A stretch of DNA of 64,000 bases. Source: Pectinophora gossypiella (Eukaryota; Arthropoda; Insecta; Lepidoptera; Gelechiidae). The stretch spans positions 5,945,001-6,009,000 of the forward strand of contig NC_065417.1 of NCBI RefSeq assembly GCF_024362695.1, given 5' to 3'. The position numbers and the translations under genes were made by a program. A model generated the notes under the pieces. That model saw nothing but the letters and a program-made list of their open reading frames with translations. It had not been told where the DNA came from and searched no databases. Within the stretch, counting starts at the first letter, position 1. Each line of letters begins with the position of its first letter. Shown one piece after another: positions 54,515-64,000 of this stretch.

Positions 54515-55180
54515 TACATATTGGCAACATCATAACGAAAACTTTAAGGGATGATTTAGACCATGAATCTGATTTGATACCAAGTGGAACTTTCCATCGC
54601 AAAAGTATGGAACTGAAAATCATTTAAAAAACACTATAATTTTCATGACTTTTCTGTCAAGAAATTCCAATACATGCAATATCATGTACTCACTTTAGAA
54701 CCCTGTCGCACTACGTTATTTGACATTTAATGAGACTTACGGTTTAATTTGTCAAAAAAGTTAATGTTATATGGTTTCAAAGTGTATACATATTAGTACT
54801 CGTGACCGTACCCGTACGTATGGCTGTCTGTACGTACTTGTACATGGTGTAAGTGATATCGTAATAAATACTGAGATTCGCACTACGTTATTTGACATTT
54901 AATGAGACTTACGGTTTAATTTGTCAAAAAAGTTAATGTTATATGGTTTCAAAGTGTATACATATTAGTACTCGTGACCGTACCCGTACGTATGGCTGTC
55001 TGTACGTACTTGTACATGGTGTAAGTGATATCGTAATAAATACTGAGATTCGCCTCATGATTCTAAGTTATTGTCCAGTGAAATTTTCCATCGCATAAGT
55101 ATAAAATAAAAAAAAAATCAAGAATTTTGTGATTAATTCAGAATCATGAGCTACATCATCCCCCTCAGTATTCGGTACGG
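54515..55180. repeat. MITE 1/MITE 2 cluster with a 172-bp perfect tandem duplication
   Basis: 54515-54664 and 55051-55180 are MITE 2 parts; 54665-54810 is a decayed MITE 1. The unit 54707-54878 is repeated without a visible mismatch at 54879-55050. Confidence 0.85.
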
Positions 55181-55334
55181 TGTCTCACCCCCTCTGGGTC
55201 TTACTTTGGTCTTAAATGGGCCGTAAGCCGCTTAGGAGTAAGGGGGAGAGCGAGCGTCATTATGTGTCTCGCTCGCTCTTATGCGCTAGGCAGCACACGG
55301 TAAGAATGAGATTTTAGTATAGACTGTCCAGTGT

Positions 55335-55556
55335 CTTCTTCTACCGTGCGAGTTGTGAGGTGGACGACCAACCTCATCAACCCTGCTGTCAGGATTATTA
55401 TTGAGCCGCCAAAGGCCCCTGACGTGACTCAAGTAACGACTACGTACTTACATCAGTAAGTAGTAACCGGGACCAACGACTTAACGTGCCTTCCGAAGCA
55501 CGGATCGTCTTACTTCTGGACAATCAGGTGATCTGATCAGCCTGTCGAGGGTATAC
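55335..55556 (-). mobile_element. SINE family A, head missing
   Basis: From CTGATCAGATCACCTGATTG through the core (TCCGTGCTTCGGAAGGCACG) to ACTCGCACGGTAGAAG, minus strand. Confidence 0.8.
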
Positions 55557-55782
55557 AGCTACAGTCAAACATATCTGATATTAAAACACACAGTGGGCCT
55601 TGTAAGACTCTCAAGAGGTCACAGTTAGGTGACATTGCGGTCGAACGCAAATTTACATACTAATATGGTGACCGCAAGATGACTTCCAGCCACTTTTATA
55701 CCAAGTGCTAAGATTTATACAATAATGAACCATACGTCGATAGGAGTACAATCAATCTCCCTTAGAGATTGTTTCTTTTTGT

Positions 55783-56110
55783 TTTTTGACGTGACTTATT
55801 GTAGATTTGCCACAGATGACATTATTTCAAATTCAAATTCAAATTATTTATTTCAGATTAATATCCATAATTATAAGTATAAGTACATCAGATTAGATTA
55901 GATAAATTAGATAAATTAAAATTAAATTATATATAAAATCAAATAAAATTAATATTATTAATAAAAATGAAATTACACGAAATAAAATAATTATAATAAT
56001 AACTTCTTGGCCGAACAAATGGGGAGCGCTGAAGGCTCTCACACGGTACAACGTTTAGGACAGGCCTGAAGGGTGCCCAGTTAGGCGCAAACCTAGGCTC
56101 AGGGCGTCGT
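55783..56110 (+). repeat. Dispersed repeat H split by a LINE tail
   Basis: 55783-55827 (GACGTGACTTATTGTAGATT TGCC) and 56001-56110 (CTTGGCCGAACAAATGGGGA GCGC) are one unit elsewhere (58890-58965 inverted). Between them lies (TTCAAA)n-led AT-rich sequence, an inverted 'TTTGAA' LINE tail. Confidence 0.6.
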
Positions 56111-56406
56111 TTGAGAGGAAAAGTATTTGAAAGAATTAATCGCTAGTGGGTCGATAGCGATAAGCGCTGATTGAGGGAACCCTTAGAGAGATCACAGAGA
56201 GATCACAATCAAATATGTCGGTTTCTACGACATGTCCCGGCAGATAAACAGCGGATCGTACTTTATTTTTTATTCACTCTGACTTAGAGCAGAGACTATG
56301 GATGATTCATTTTATGGCTTTTTCCCTAGTATTTTTTTAGAAGGACAGGGTCTTTCTGAGGTCTAGTCCAGGTCCTTATTGGGTAATAAGATTTTAAGTG
56401 CAGTTT

Positions 56407-56562
56407 TCACTAACACAGTTGCCTCGACAATTATAGACGGCGATACGGCTTACCACCTAAGGATGGTATAACAGAAAGCTGGGTGAGTTGTGGGTACTTA
56501 GTTCATCTTGTGATGGATGTTCCTCTGACTAACCCCAATTGGGACATAGTCGTGAGCTTATC
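56407..56562 (+). mobile_element. SINE family D, near full length
   Basis: CAGTTGCCTCGACAATTATA, GACGGCGATACGGC, TTGTGATGGATGTTCCTCTG, ATAGTCGTGAGCTTA. Shares its left flank (GCAGTTTTCACTAACA) with 60902, so the family probably starts earlier. Confidence 0.72.
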
Positions 56563-56662
56563 AATAAGAATTTGAGCGCCAGGGTCATTCCGCACGAAAT
56601 ATATTTCACCCCCCACTGACTCCCCCCTCGCGAACACGTACTTATTAGAATGTTATTTTATT

Positions 56663-57000
56663 CTTCTTCTATCGTGTGGGTTGTGAGGTGAATTACCAAC
56701 CTCATCAACCAATTTTATTTAGGTGTTTCTAACGATTGTAACGAACAAATCGTGACGGGAATGTATGTATATCTATGTATTTAAGTTTGTATCGAATTGA
56801 AAAGGAGATTTTATGCTATGTTATGCGTACGCGTTCAAGTAGCATTTTTACTTCTCCTTTCATCTTAGCAAAGCACTCACCCTATCTATATTTTGTGGTA
56901 ATTTTAGAACCAATGAAAGGCTTCAGTGCTCCCCACTCATACTGCCGACTAATAAATTCCGTCCAAAGGAAAGCTTGTCTTGCAAACATAGTCTTTATTT
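56663..57000. other. Mostly unassigned, with a SINE A scrap
   Basis: 56663-56715 is a SINE A 3' scrap (minus). The rest is not recognised. Confidence 0.4.
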
Positions 57001-57027
57001 ACTTACTATTTTAATATCTTATCAGTT

Positions 57028-57545
57028 TTGTCTAGACACTTAGCAAAAACAATTTTAATGCCTCCTTATAACAAATATGGTATAGAAAGAAGTGTTGTCG
57101 GGGTTAAGAGAACAGATAGATTTAAAATAGACGAAATAAAAAGAAAAACAAAATTTAAAAATTCGTTAACAGTTTCTAAAAAACTGAAATGGAGATGGAC
57201 AGGACACATAATGAGAGAAGAGAAAGAGAAATGGACCAAATTAATAACAGAATGGTACCCAAGAAATGCTAAAAGAAGTAGAGGTACACAGATGACAAGG
57301 CGGGAAGACGATATCAAAAAAGTGGCGGGACCATTATGGACCCGAATAGCACGGGATAGAACCAGATGGAAATCTTTAGAGGAGGCCTTTGTCGAAAGAC
57401 AAGCTGTCGCAAATCATCAACCGTTCGCCGATACAGTTAATTAAACAACAGATTTAGTTTATTTTATAAAGTATTGGCAATTAGATGTACAATGTAAGTA
57501 ACATAAGTAACAGCAATAAAGGCTTATTTTATTTTATTTATTTTT
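57028..57545 (+). pseudogene. RTE-type LINE reverse transcriptase C-terminus and 3' UTR
   Basis: The frame to TAA at 57444 holds the RTE C-terminal hallmark: VVGVKRTDRFKIDEIKRKTK, then KLKWRWTGHIMREEKEKW, a basic linker, KKVAGPLWTRIARDRTRWKS and LEEAFVERQA. RTE elements encode an endonuclease and reverse transcriptase; this is only the last 130 or so residues, so it is 5'-truncated and inactive. The frame itself is intact, suggesting a fairly recent insertion. The 3' UTR is short and has AATAAA at 57515-57520, then TTATTTTATTTTATTTATT. Different in sequence from the ATG-tailed RTE scraps elsewhere. Confidence 0.82.
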
Positions 57546-58639
57546 TATAACAAATATATTAGTGAATTTTGAGCGTATTCGCGCCTTGTATTTGATGAAG
57601 AACACTTTTGAGATGTGTTAATAGTGTAGGAAAGGAAGCTAGTGGACCCCAACATTGCAGTGCGATAAAGTTTTGTGAAATAAACATACTTTTTATATAC
57701 TTATCCGAAAAAGATAACGGTAGTTAGGTATTTTTACGACATTATCTCTCTCTTTATATCTTTGTTCGGAAATATCCACAGATAAAATTTTATTCGCCAG
57801 GAGTATCCATTTTAAATATAAAAATAATAATCAAAAAATATTCCTAAAAAACAGAAAAATAATTTTATTTAATGTAACTGACTCCGGATAATTTCTCAGT
57901 CAAGAAATGCGTTTTATTTCTATTTTATAGTTACAAACATCTGAAGTACTTATATACAATTTACTCAAAATGTTTATAGACAAATATACATACAAAGGGA
58001 CGAATAATGTTTGTCAGTACATATTTCAATTCGCTCTTGTGGCTTGTCTAATCTAACTTATTTAATTATAAAGGTTGTACCGATAACGATACTCATTGTT
58101 TAGGGTGAATAGGACACTAGTTACTATAATGCAAATTAAATTGCCGAAATGACCGTTTGATTAGACTCTATTAGCCGTTTAAAGCATTATGGAGATTGTC
58201 CAATTTATAATCAATCCATGTCGACGAGTCTCGCTTTGGGCGTAATTCAAACGCTATTTACTTAACCAGCCATACTGATTTGAAATTACTTTTCTACCAA
58301 TAAGTTTTCAGGAATATTCTGGCACGAACAAACTTAGAGAGGTGCTTACCTACCTAACAAATTGTGGGAATAAGTGTCATATCAATCACCTGTCAGTACT
58401 TACCGAACTATTAGAATAGGATAGTTACCGTTTACTGTATAGTAATGAATATAATAACTATGTATTATTAGCCCATTTTATTAAAAATAATAATATAAAA
58501 TTGTAAATACCCACTAAGTTTATTTATTATTATATTATCCCAAACTAATCCTTTTCCGTGTCCTTTCCGTTAATTTTATATCCATGTTTCCCTAACTTTG
58601 GTGATTGGCTAAATGCGAAGGCGAAGCCATTCAAGAAAA
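57546..58639. other. Unassigned sequence
   Basis: AT-rich; no repeat or gene recognised. Confidence 0.45.
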
Positions 58640-58965
58640 AAAAACTAGTCAAATCAGTTACTTTTTATTAAACGTCAAAACACGAAATTACTACGGAATT
58701 TGTATGAAAAATAACAACCTATGACGTCATAGATGACGTGACAAAATGTCGCACTTATTATTACTACTTTTTATTTATTAAAATTCATAAATAAGTTAAA
58801 TAGAAAAAGGAAAATGTTTTGATCACCTTTAGATCTGTCTTTATTTAGTAATCAGAATTTTATAAGTTATCTTTGACTTAGGAAACTACCCTCAGCGCTC
58901 CCCATTTGTCCGGCCAAGTAGCTAATGCCATCGGCGGCAAATCTACAATAAGTCACGTCAAAAAG
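58640..58965. repeat. Dispersed repeats K and H
   Basis: 58640-58880 is repeat K (inverted relative to 25590). 58890-58965 is repeat H inverted (CCATTTGTCCGGCCAAGTAG). Confidence 0.5.
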
Positions 58966-59084
58966 GAAACTAACTAATTATGCCAATAAAATATTAAGCA
59001 CTGCATATACCTCTATTATTGTACTTATAAAATATAGGTACCTATTATAATATGTATGCTATAGAGCGAAAAGAGAACCATATT

Positions 59085-59345
59085 GAAGACTATAGAGAAC
59101 CGGAGAGGAAATATGATTGGCCACCTGATACGACACGATTCATTTATAACCTCTAGAAGGAAACATTGAAGGGAAGAGAGGAAGGGGTAGACCTAGGATA
59201 CCATTTATGAAACAAATAAAAGAGAAGGTGCAGGTGGTGTCGTATCGGGAGGTGAAGGTTTTGGCGGGAAGAAGAGAGGAATGGCGGTTACTCCACCGAC
59301 AAAAGCGCAGCTCTTAAATAGAGAGAGAGAAAGAGAGAGAGAGCG
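59085..59345 (+). pseudogene. RTE-type LINE C-terminal fragment
   Basis: Relic frame with RGNMIGHLIRHD, GKRGRGRPRIPFMKQIKEKV and VVSYREVKVLAGRREEWRLL, ending HRQKRSS and a stop, then an (AG)n run. The GRGRP...IKEKV pattern is the end of an RTE-type reverse transcriptase. A stop after the ITNL codons shows decay. Reference copy for the scraps at 125, 288, 12900, 13364, 28080, 29345 and 35083. Confidence 0.75.
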
Positions 59346-60375
59346 AAAATACGTAGACATCAAATCCATCCTTTCAATTTGTAAAGTATGAAAGAAAATG
59401 GAGTGAAGATAAAAAATGCAATAAACTTGCTTATTCACTAAAGAAAAGGGCGTAAGAAACTAGAAAATATCTGAATAAATTAAGTAAGCATTTTCCGTTC
59501 GTCCGATAGGTCGAACGGCACTTTACTTCACTACAGTCGGATTCTTTTTCCCTTTTCACCGACAGGTTGTTATTAGATTTGTACGCCGAATCATGGTATA
59601 AGAAGAAAACGCTATGCTCAATCCTATGACAAGCCGCCATTGCTAGCCCATAAGTGTTACCATTAAATTGGTAAGTATCTCCAACATTCCAAGGACGTAA
59701 ATTTTATTATTGAAAATTAATTGATGTACTCGTAACATTGGGTTGTTTATTAAAAGATACACTGCATAAACAGCGATAATTTATTGATCAGCTGACTACA
59801 AAAATCGTGCCCAATAATATTTATATTAGAAATATAAGTACAATAGTTTTACCGATTTCACTAAAACTACAGATTTAAACTATCAATGTCGAAACAAATG
59901 AAATTCGAAAAAAACAAGCGAATAAATGATTTCTGATTTCAATTGTCTCTGCTTAGCCCGCGGCGTGAGTATGTATGTAATGTATGTGTACCAATTTGGT
60001 ATAAATACAATTTCCCCATGTTCTTTTCCCAACTGGAAAATCATTTAAACGTTATTAAGTTCCAAAGACAAATAAAATGAACCAATACGAGTAGATCAAC
60101 ATCGAACGCACAAAAATAAAAAAAGCAATTTAAAAAGTGCTATAGGACACTTTGAAATATAGTCCAACAATCAGATTTCTATACTCTGTCGGTTTAATAC
60201 AAAACGCAAATCGAAATCCAATTAAGTCAACACAAAGAGGATACTGGACTTCAATTTCATTCCCTTGTAAAAATAAAGCGATGCATATGAAATGGCATGT
60301 ATTTGAACCTTCAGTGTATTTGCACATTCACTTCAAAACTCATCAGACATAAAATGACGAAGGTACTTAAATTTT
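59346..60375. other. Unassigned sequence
   Basis: Several short open frames, none with recognisable content. Confidence 0.4.
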
Positions 60376-60384
60376 TTTTTTGTT

Positions 60385-60715
60385 TGTTTATAGGGCTGGC
60401 TCGACTGGATAGAGTGCGAAACGAATATGTCAGGGGTTCGTTTAGGGTTGCATCGATTGTGGAAAAGGTGAAAGAAAGCCGGTTGTGATGGTACGGCCAT
60501 ATCCTGAGACGCGAAGACGACCACTCCGTCAAGAAGGCCTTAAACATACCTGATCGACCGCGTGGAAGACGCCGACCGCCTTCTACCTGGTGGTCAAATA
60601 TGCAGAAAGAGATTCTATTGGAAAATCTGAGTACAGAGACAAGCCAGAACAGAGCTCTCTGGCGCAGACGTGTAAGGAGACTCGACCCCAGCTAAACTGG
60701 GAACAGGGGTGGACA
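60385..60715 (+). pseudogene. RTE/CR1-like LINE C-terminus with one internal stop
   Basis: One continuous frame: LARLDRVRNEYVRGSFRVAS, IVEKVKESRL, TGA stop (60486-60488), WYGHILRREDDHSVKKALNI, PDRPRGRRRPPSTWW, then RALWRRRVRRLDPS and TAA. The RLRWYGHVLRR...PRGRPP layout is the familiar end of arthropod non-LTR elements. The stop sits where Arg is expected, consistent with CGA to TGA decay. Confidence 0.78.
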
Positions 60716-60901
60716 AAGAATAGTTGATAGGGCTGGCAGATGAAGTTTTAGAAGGACGTATATTGACCAAGATGTCCTTAGAAAAGGTTTAGTACTCTTA
60801 CGATCTACTCTGAACTGGAGCCCGTGTATGAAACGATTGATAACTCTGGTTCGAATCCCGATACCGAACTTGCACCAATTGATTATTAATTTATCTTAGT
60901 G

Positions 60902-61331
60902 CAGTTTTCACTAACACAGTTGGCTCGACCATTATAGACGTCGATACAGCTTACCACCTGACACGTTGGTCTAATCGAAGGCTCGCCTAATTTTATTTTA
61001 AGTTATATCCGTCATTTTCATATCCGTCGAAAAGGAAAGGGACGGATGATTCACAGCTCTTAATTTTAGGAAGAATGAGTAAATGAATGAATAACCCGGG
61101 CGAATCAGAAGGTACGTCGCTGGTATGCAATCCGTTTGACATAACTGTGTCGGGTTATTGACGGATGTAAAATTTTTAGACGGTTGGTTTAGATTTGTGC
61201 TTAAAATTGACGTGTGTTCCATAAATTTTATGCTTGTCGATTACCCGTCCCTTTCCTTTTCGGCGGATAAGAAAATGACAGATATAACTTAAAATAAAAA
61301 TAGTTGGTATTTACAGGAATTAGCACCATTG
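60902..61331. mobile_element. SINE D 5' part followed by MITE 3
   Basis: 60902-60984 is the SINE D start (plus). From 60985 MITE 3 runs to 61331 (CCTAATTTTATTTTAAGTTA ... GGAATTAGCACC), lacking its outermost left end where it meets the SINE. Confidence 0.7.
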
Positions 61332-61372
61332 TCATTCGCGATGCTGATGTGCTTGGTAAAAGACTAAAATCA

Positions 61373-61425
61373 GGTTAGGTAAGCGGACCCTGTGAGAAAC
61401 GGGATAATGATAGGGAGATGATGAA
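61373..61425 (+). mobile_element. SINE family E 3' end
   Basis: GGTAAGCGGACCCTGTGAGA AACGGGATAATGATAGGGAGATGATG. Confidence 0.7.
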
Positions 61426-61608
61426 GATATTATTAGTCTACAACGCCTATATAATTATAATTGGTCACGTTAGGTCCCTTGGTCCGCTCTACAACGTAGT
61501 TAAGATGATAATAAAGAAAAATACCGTATTCTATTACCATAAAACATCCTGTTTAATTCTAGATCCGTTTCTACATGAGACCATTCGAATAAAGGATGTT
61601 AGAAGACC

Positions 61609-61775
61609 GTACGAAATGAGGGGACGATTCAGAGTTAATATCAAGTGGAATTTTCCATCGCAAAACTCATGAAAATGTCAGTGTTTTTTAAAATTATTTT
61701 CAGTTCCATACTTTTGCGACGAAAAATTCCACTCGATATAACTCAGAATCATGAGTTGAATCATCGACCGCAGTA
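61609..61775. mobile_element. MITE family 2, partial
   Basis: GACGATTCAGAGTTAATATC and its inverse around the central TATTTTCAGTTCCATACTTTT; both tips lost. Confidence 0.65.
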
Positions 61776-62609
61776 ATCGGTACTATGTTTCCATTTACCG
61801 AATCCGCCGTTGCTCGTATAAGGTATAAATTGTAAAATCGAAGCGTTTGCGGGAAAACCGTCTATTATGTTTCAGGCAATGTTTCAAGCGGAATATTCTA
61901 AAATAAAATGCGTGTTTTATTCCCCTAAGGTAGGAGAAACAATATAGAAACACATTTCCTACTTGTGCTGACAGAATACTCGTAATCTATGAATAAATGT
62001 AGTCTTTTAGACCTCGAGTATGTTGTGTTTCAAATATTTAGCATAACAAATGCCTGAAACACCCTAATATTGTTATATTAGTTAGAAGAGCCGCCACTGT
62101 TGGCTCCTACGTCCCAAAACACACATTAACACGAAATGCGTTAAAACATTAATAATGTTTTGCCGTTCTTCCTCAAATTTTCAATTTCTAAATTTGAATT
62201 CTAAAATTAAATTATACAAAATAGGACTTTTGAACTGTAAGTTTCCTAATTTAAAAATACAAAACGTTCATTTTCAAGAGCCCTTGTCGCCATTATTCTC
62301 TTTTTAAAAAATAAGTATTTTTTTTACAAAACGAAATATAAAAATCATAACTCGCAAAGAGAGCGTCTCTTTCTCATCGGGATATTTAAATTAAGGAAAC
62401 ATTGTTGGTGGGATGAGAAAATTGTACAATGTTGGATACGAACGAGGCATTCACGGGCGGCCACCGGAAGCGGATGTACAACGTTTCGTTCTTTTTATAA
62501 CTCTCATCCAGTCTTTGTTTCGTAACAAAGTACCAAGACGGGTACCAGGACTAAGTATGGGTATTCTATTCTTAAGACCTATTTCCCACCAGGGTAAGTG
62601 GAATAAACG
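61776..62609. other. Unassigned sequence
   Basis: No repeat or gene recognised. Confidence 0.45.
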
Positions 62610-62750
62610 TACAATACAATACAAAACAAATGTACTTTATTGCACCAAAACAAAAAGAAATAATCACAAAAAGACTCTTAACTAAGTACGCGGCAAATGG
62701 CGGCCTTATCGCTTAAAGCGATTTCTTTCAGAAAACCATAAGGTGAGGGG
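62610..62750 (-). mobile_element. LINE 3' tail, 'GGCCGCC' type
   Basis: Minus strand: GATAAGGCCGCCATTTGCCG, then GTGCAATAAAGTACATTTGT and a (TTGTA)n end. Closest to 32250-32385. Confidence 0.68.
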
Positions 62751-63390
62751 AAAAATGTAAAAATTGAAATTAACGAAACAGGGGCCTTTACGGCTTTTAC
62801 AGGGATTTCAAGTTACAAAAAGAAGTGCTGTTCGAGAAACCTGACAGGTATATACCTGTGCTGAATCAAATAACTTTTACAAAAGCCTAATTATAAATGT
62901 TTGTAAACTTTCGAACAGGCTTCTTTTTCCGTCGCCTTTATAAACTTCCAAAGTGTTACAGGAATTGTGAAGCCTGATAATTGCTATTTCATGTTATACC
63001 TACTACATCATAAGGGCTAACATGCGCAATCAAAATTATCGTACGATTCGATCAATTTTGATTTTTCCCTAACATGCGTGCCACATGATTTTGTTCGTAT
63101 TTTAACAGAACGACATGACTTATTTGGGTTTTACATATTATCACCAATCGACAAAACGACATAATTATATCGTCAGAACCAATAAAATTACAGTTACAAA
63201 TTATTATCGCGCTTTAGCCCTACTGGTTGTGTTTGATGCGTCGTTCGTTTTTGGGCATATTTCCTCGTATGGGTTCCGTATTCCGAGGGCAAACTAAGCC
63301 AGTATTGTGGCCTCCCACTTTTAATATCCGTTTGTGACTGTAGTAATAATAAAGGCCTATAGATCGCCAACGGAACAATGTACATAACAT
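62751..63390. other. Unassigned sequence
   Basis: No repeat or gene recognised. Confidence 0.45.
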
Positions 63391-63585
63391 ACATAAACAG
63401 CCTATCAAAAATTCAAATTCAAAAATATCTTTATTCAGTAGGTAACATAGTTACACTTTGAATCGTCAATTTTACATAACGAACGTCTTATCCGCCTAAA
63501 ACTACTATATACGTCCCACTGCTAGGCAATCAACCGGAGGGGGTATGGAGCATACTCCACCACGTTGCTCCGCTGCGGGACGGAA
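63391..63585 (-). mobile_element. SINE family B tail split by a 'TTTGAA' LINE tail
   Basis: 63391-63405 (ATAAACAGCCTAT) and 63506-63585 (ATACGTCCCACTGCTAGGC on) are the SINE; 63406-63505 is the LINE 3' end, inverted. CTAT occurs at both junctions. Confidence 0.72.
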
Positions 63586-63634
63586 TAATGTAACAGGCTC
63601 AATTGCTCATATTATATAAGTACCCAAAATTCAT

Positions 63635-63898
63635 CATCTCCCTTGCATTATCTCGTTTTTCACAGGTTCCGCTTACCTAACCTGAAGATTTGACAGGTCC
63701 GGTTTTATACAGAAGCGACTGCCTGTCTAACCTAACGCGCCAATGGAAAACTAGCCCTAGCTAAAAGGGCCACATCGAAGCAATTCATCTAAAAAAGCAA
63801 TATTGCAATTTGATATTTGCGCATATTGTAAGTGCGCAATATAAACAACTGTCAAATAGCAACATTGCTTTTGTAGATGAATTGCTTTAATTTGGCCT
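63635..63898. mobile_element. SINE E fragment followed by MITE 4
   Basis: 63635-63755 is a SINE E 3' part (minus; CATTATCTCGTTTTTCACAG). 63766-63898 is MITE 4 (GGGCCACATCGAAGCAATTC and its inverse). Confidence 0.68.
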
Positions 63899-63901
63899 GT
63901 A

Positions 63902-64000
63902 CAAAAAAAAAGTTTTCATCTCGAGCTCCTCCGTGCTTCGGAAGGCACGTTAAGCCGTTGGTCCCGGCTGCATTAGCAGTAGTTAATAACCATCAATCCG
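63902..64000 (+). mobile_element. SINE family C, cut by the window end
   Basis: Starts in the A-run after the 5S-like part (AAAAAAAAAGTTTTCATCTC) and runs through the core. It continues beyond 64000. The head is absent. Confidence 0.85.

Overview
The window is animal nuclear DNA, almost certainly from a moth or butterfly (Lepidoptera). It is AT-rich, has GT-AG introns of up to 15 kb, very little coding sequence, and a dense layer of tRNA-derived SINEs, RTE- and Jockey/CR1-like LINE tails, palindromic MITEs and a Helitron of kinds typical of lepidopteran genomes. The taxonomic call rests on recognising these repeat types and is inference.

Genes. Two genes can be supported. (1) A plasma-membrane-type Na+/H+ exchanger (SLC9/NHE family, best match Nhe2/NHE3-like) on the minus strand. 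Four coding exons are visible: 30210-30320 (signal peptide), 14413-14686 (extracellular linker and first membrane segment), 1243-1506, and 527-752. Splice sites and phases (0, 1, 1) agree at every junction. The rest of the gene lies left of base 1. The introns are about 15.5 kb, 12.9 kb and 0.49 kb. (2) Inside the 12.9-kb intron, on the opposite strand, is a long uninterrupted frame (1795-4185, about 796 aa) for an unrecognised protein with repeated CxxxPPC/VPxC cysteine motifs.

Layout. 1-1506: exchanger exons 4 and 3 with SINE and LINE scraps. 1507-14412: intron 2 with the nested gene, two copies of a LINE 3' end (5320-7091), a 380-bp MITE, several SINEs and a fold-back repeat. 14687-30209: intron 1, with SINEs, a textbook non-autonomous Helitron (26432-26971), MITEs and microsatellites. 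30321-64000: upstream and intergenic DNA without a supportable host gene. This last part holds a complete non-autonomous LTR retrotransposon (39866-43450, TSD CCTTG), a short retroposed GC-rich insert with poly(A) and a 16-bp TSD (52853-53232), a 172-bp perfect tandem duplication, and further SINE/LINE/MITE copies.

The most informative pattern is the set of SINEs. Three families with different heads (two tRNA-like, one that looks like a tRNA/5S rRNA chimera) share one central domain. Two of them end in a 3' segment resembling the tail of an RTE-type LINE that is also present in the window, which suggests a shared retrotransposition machinery.
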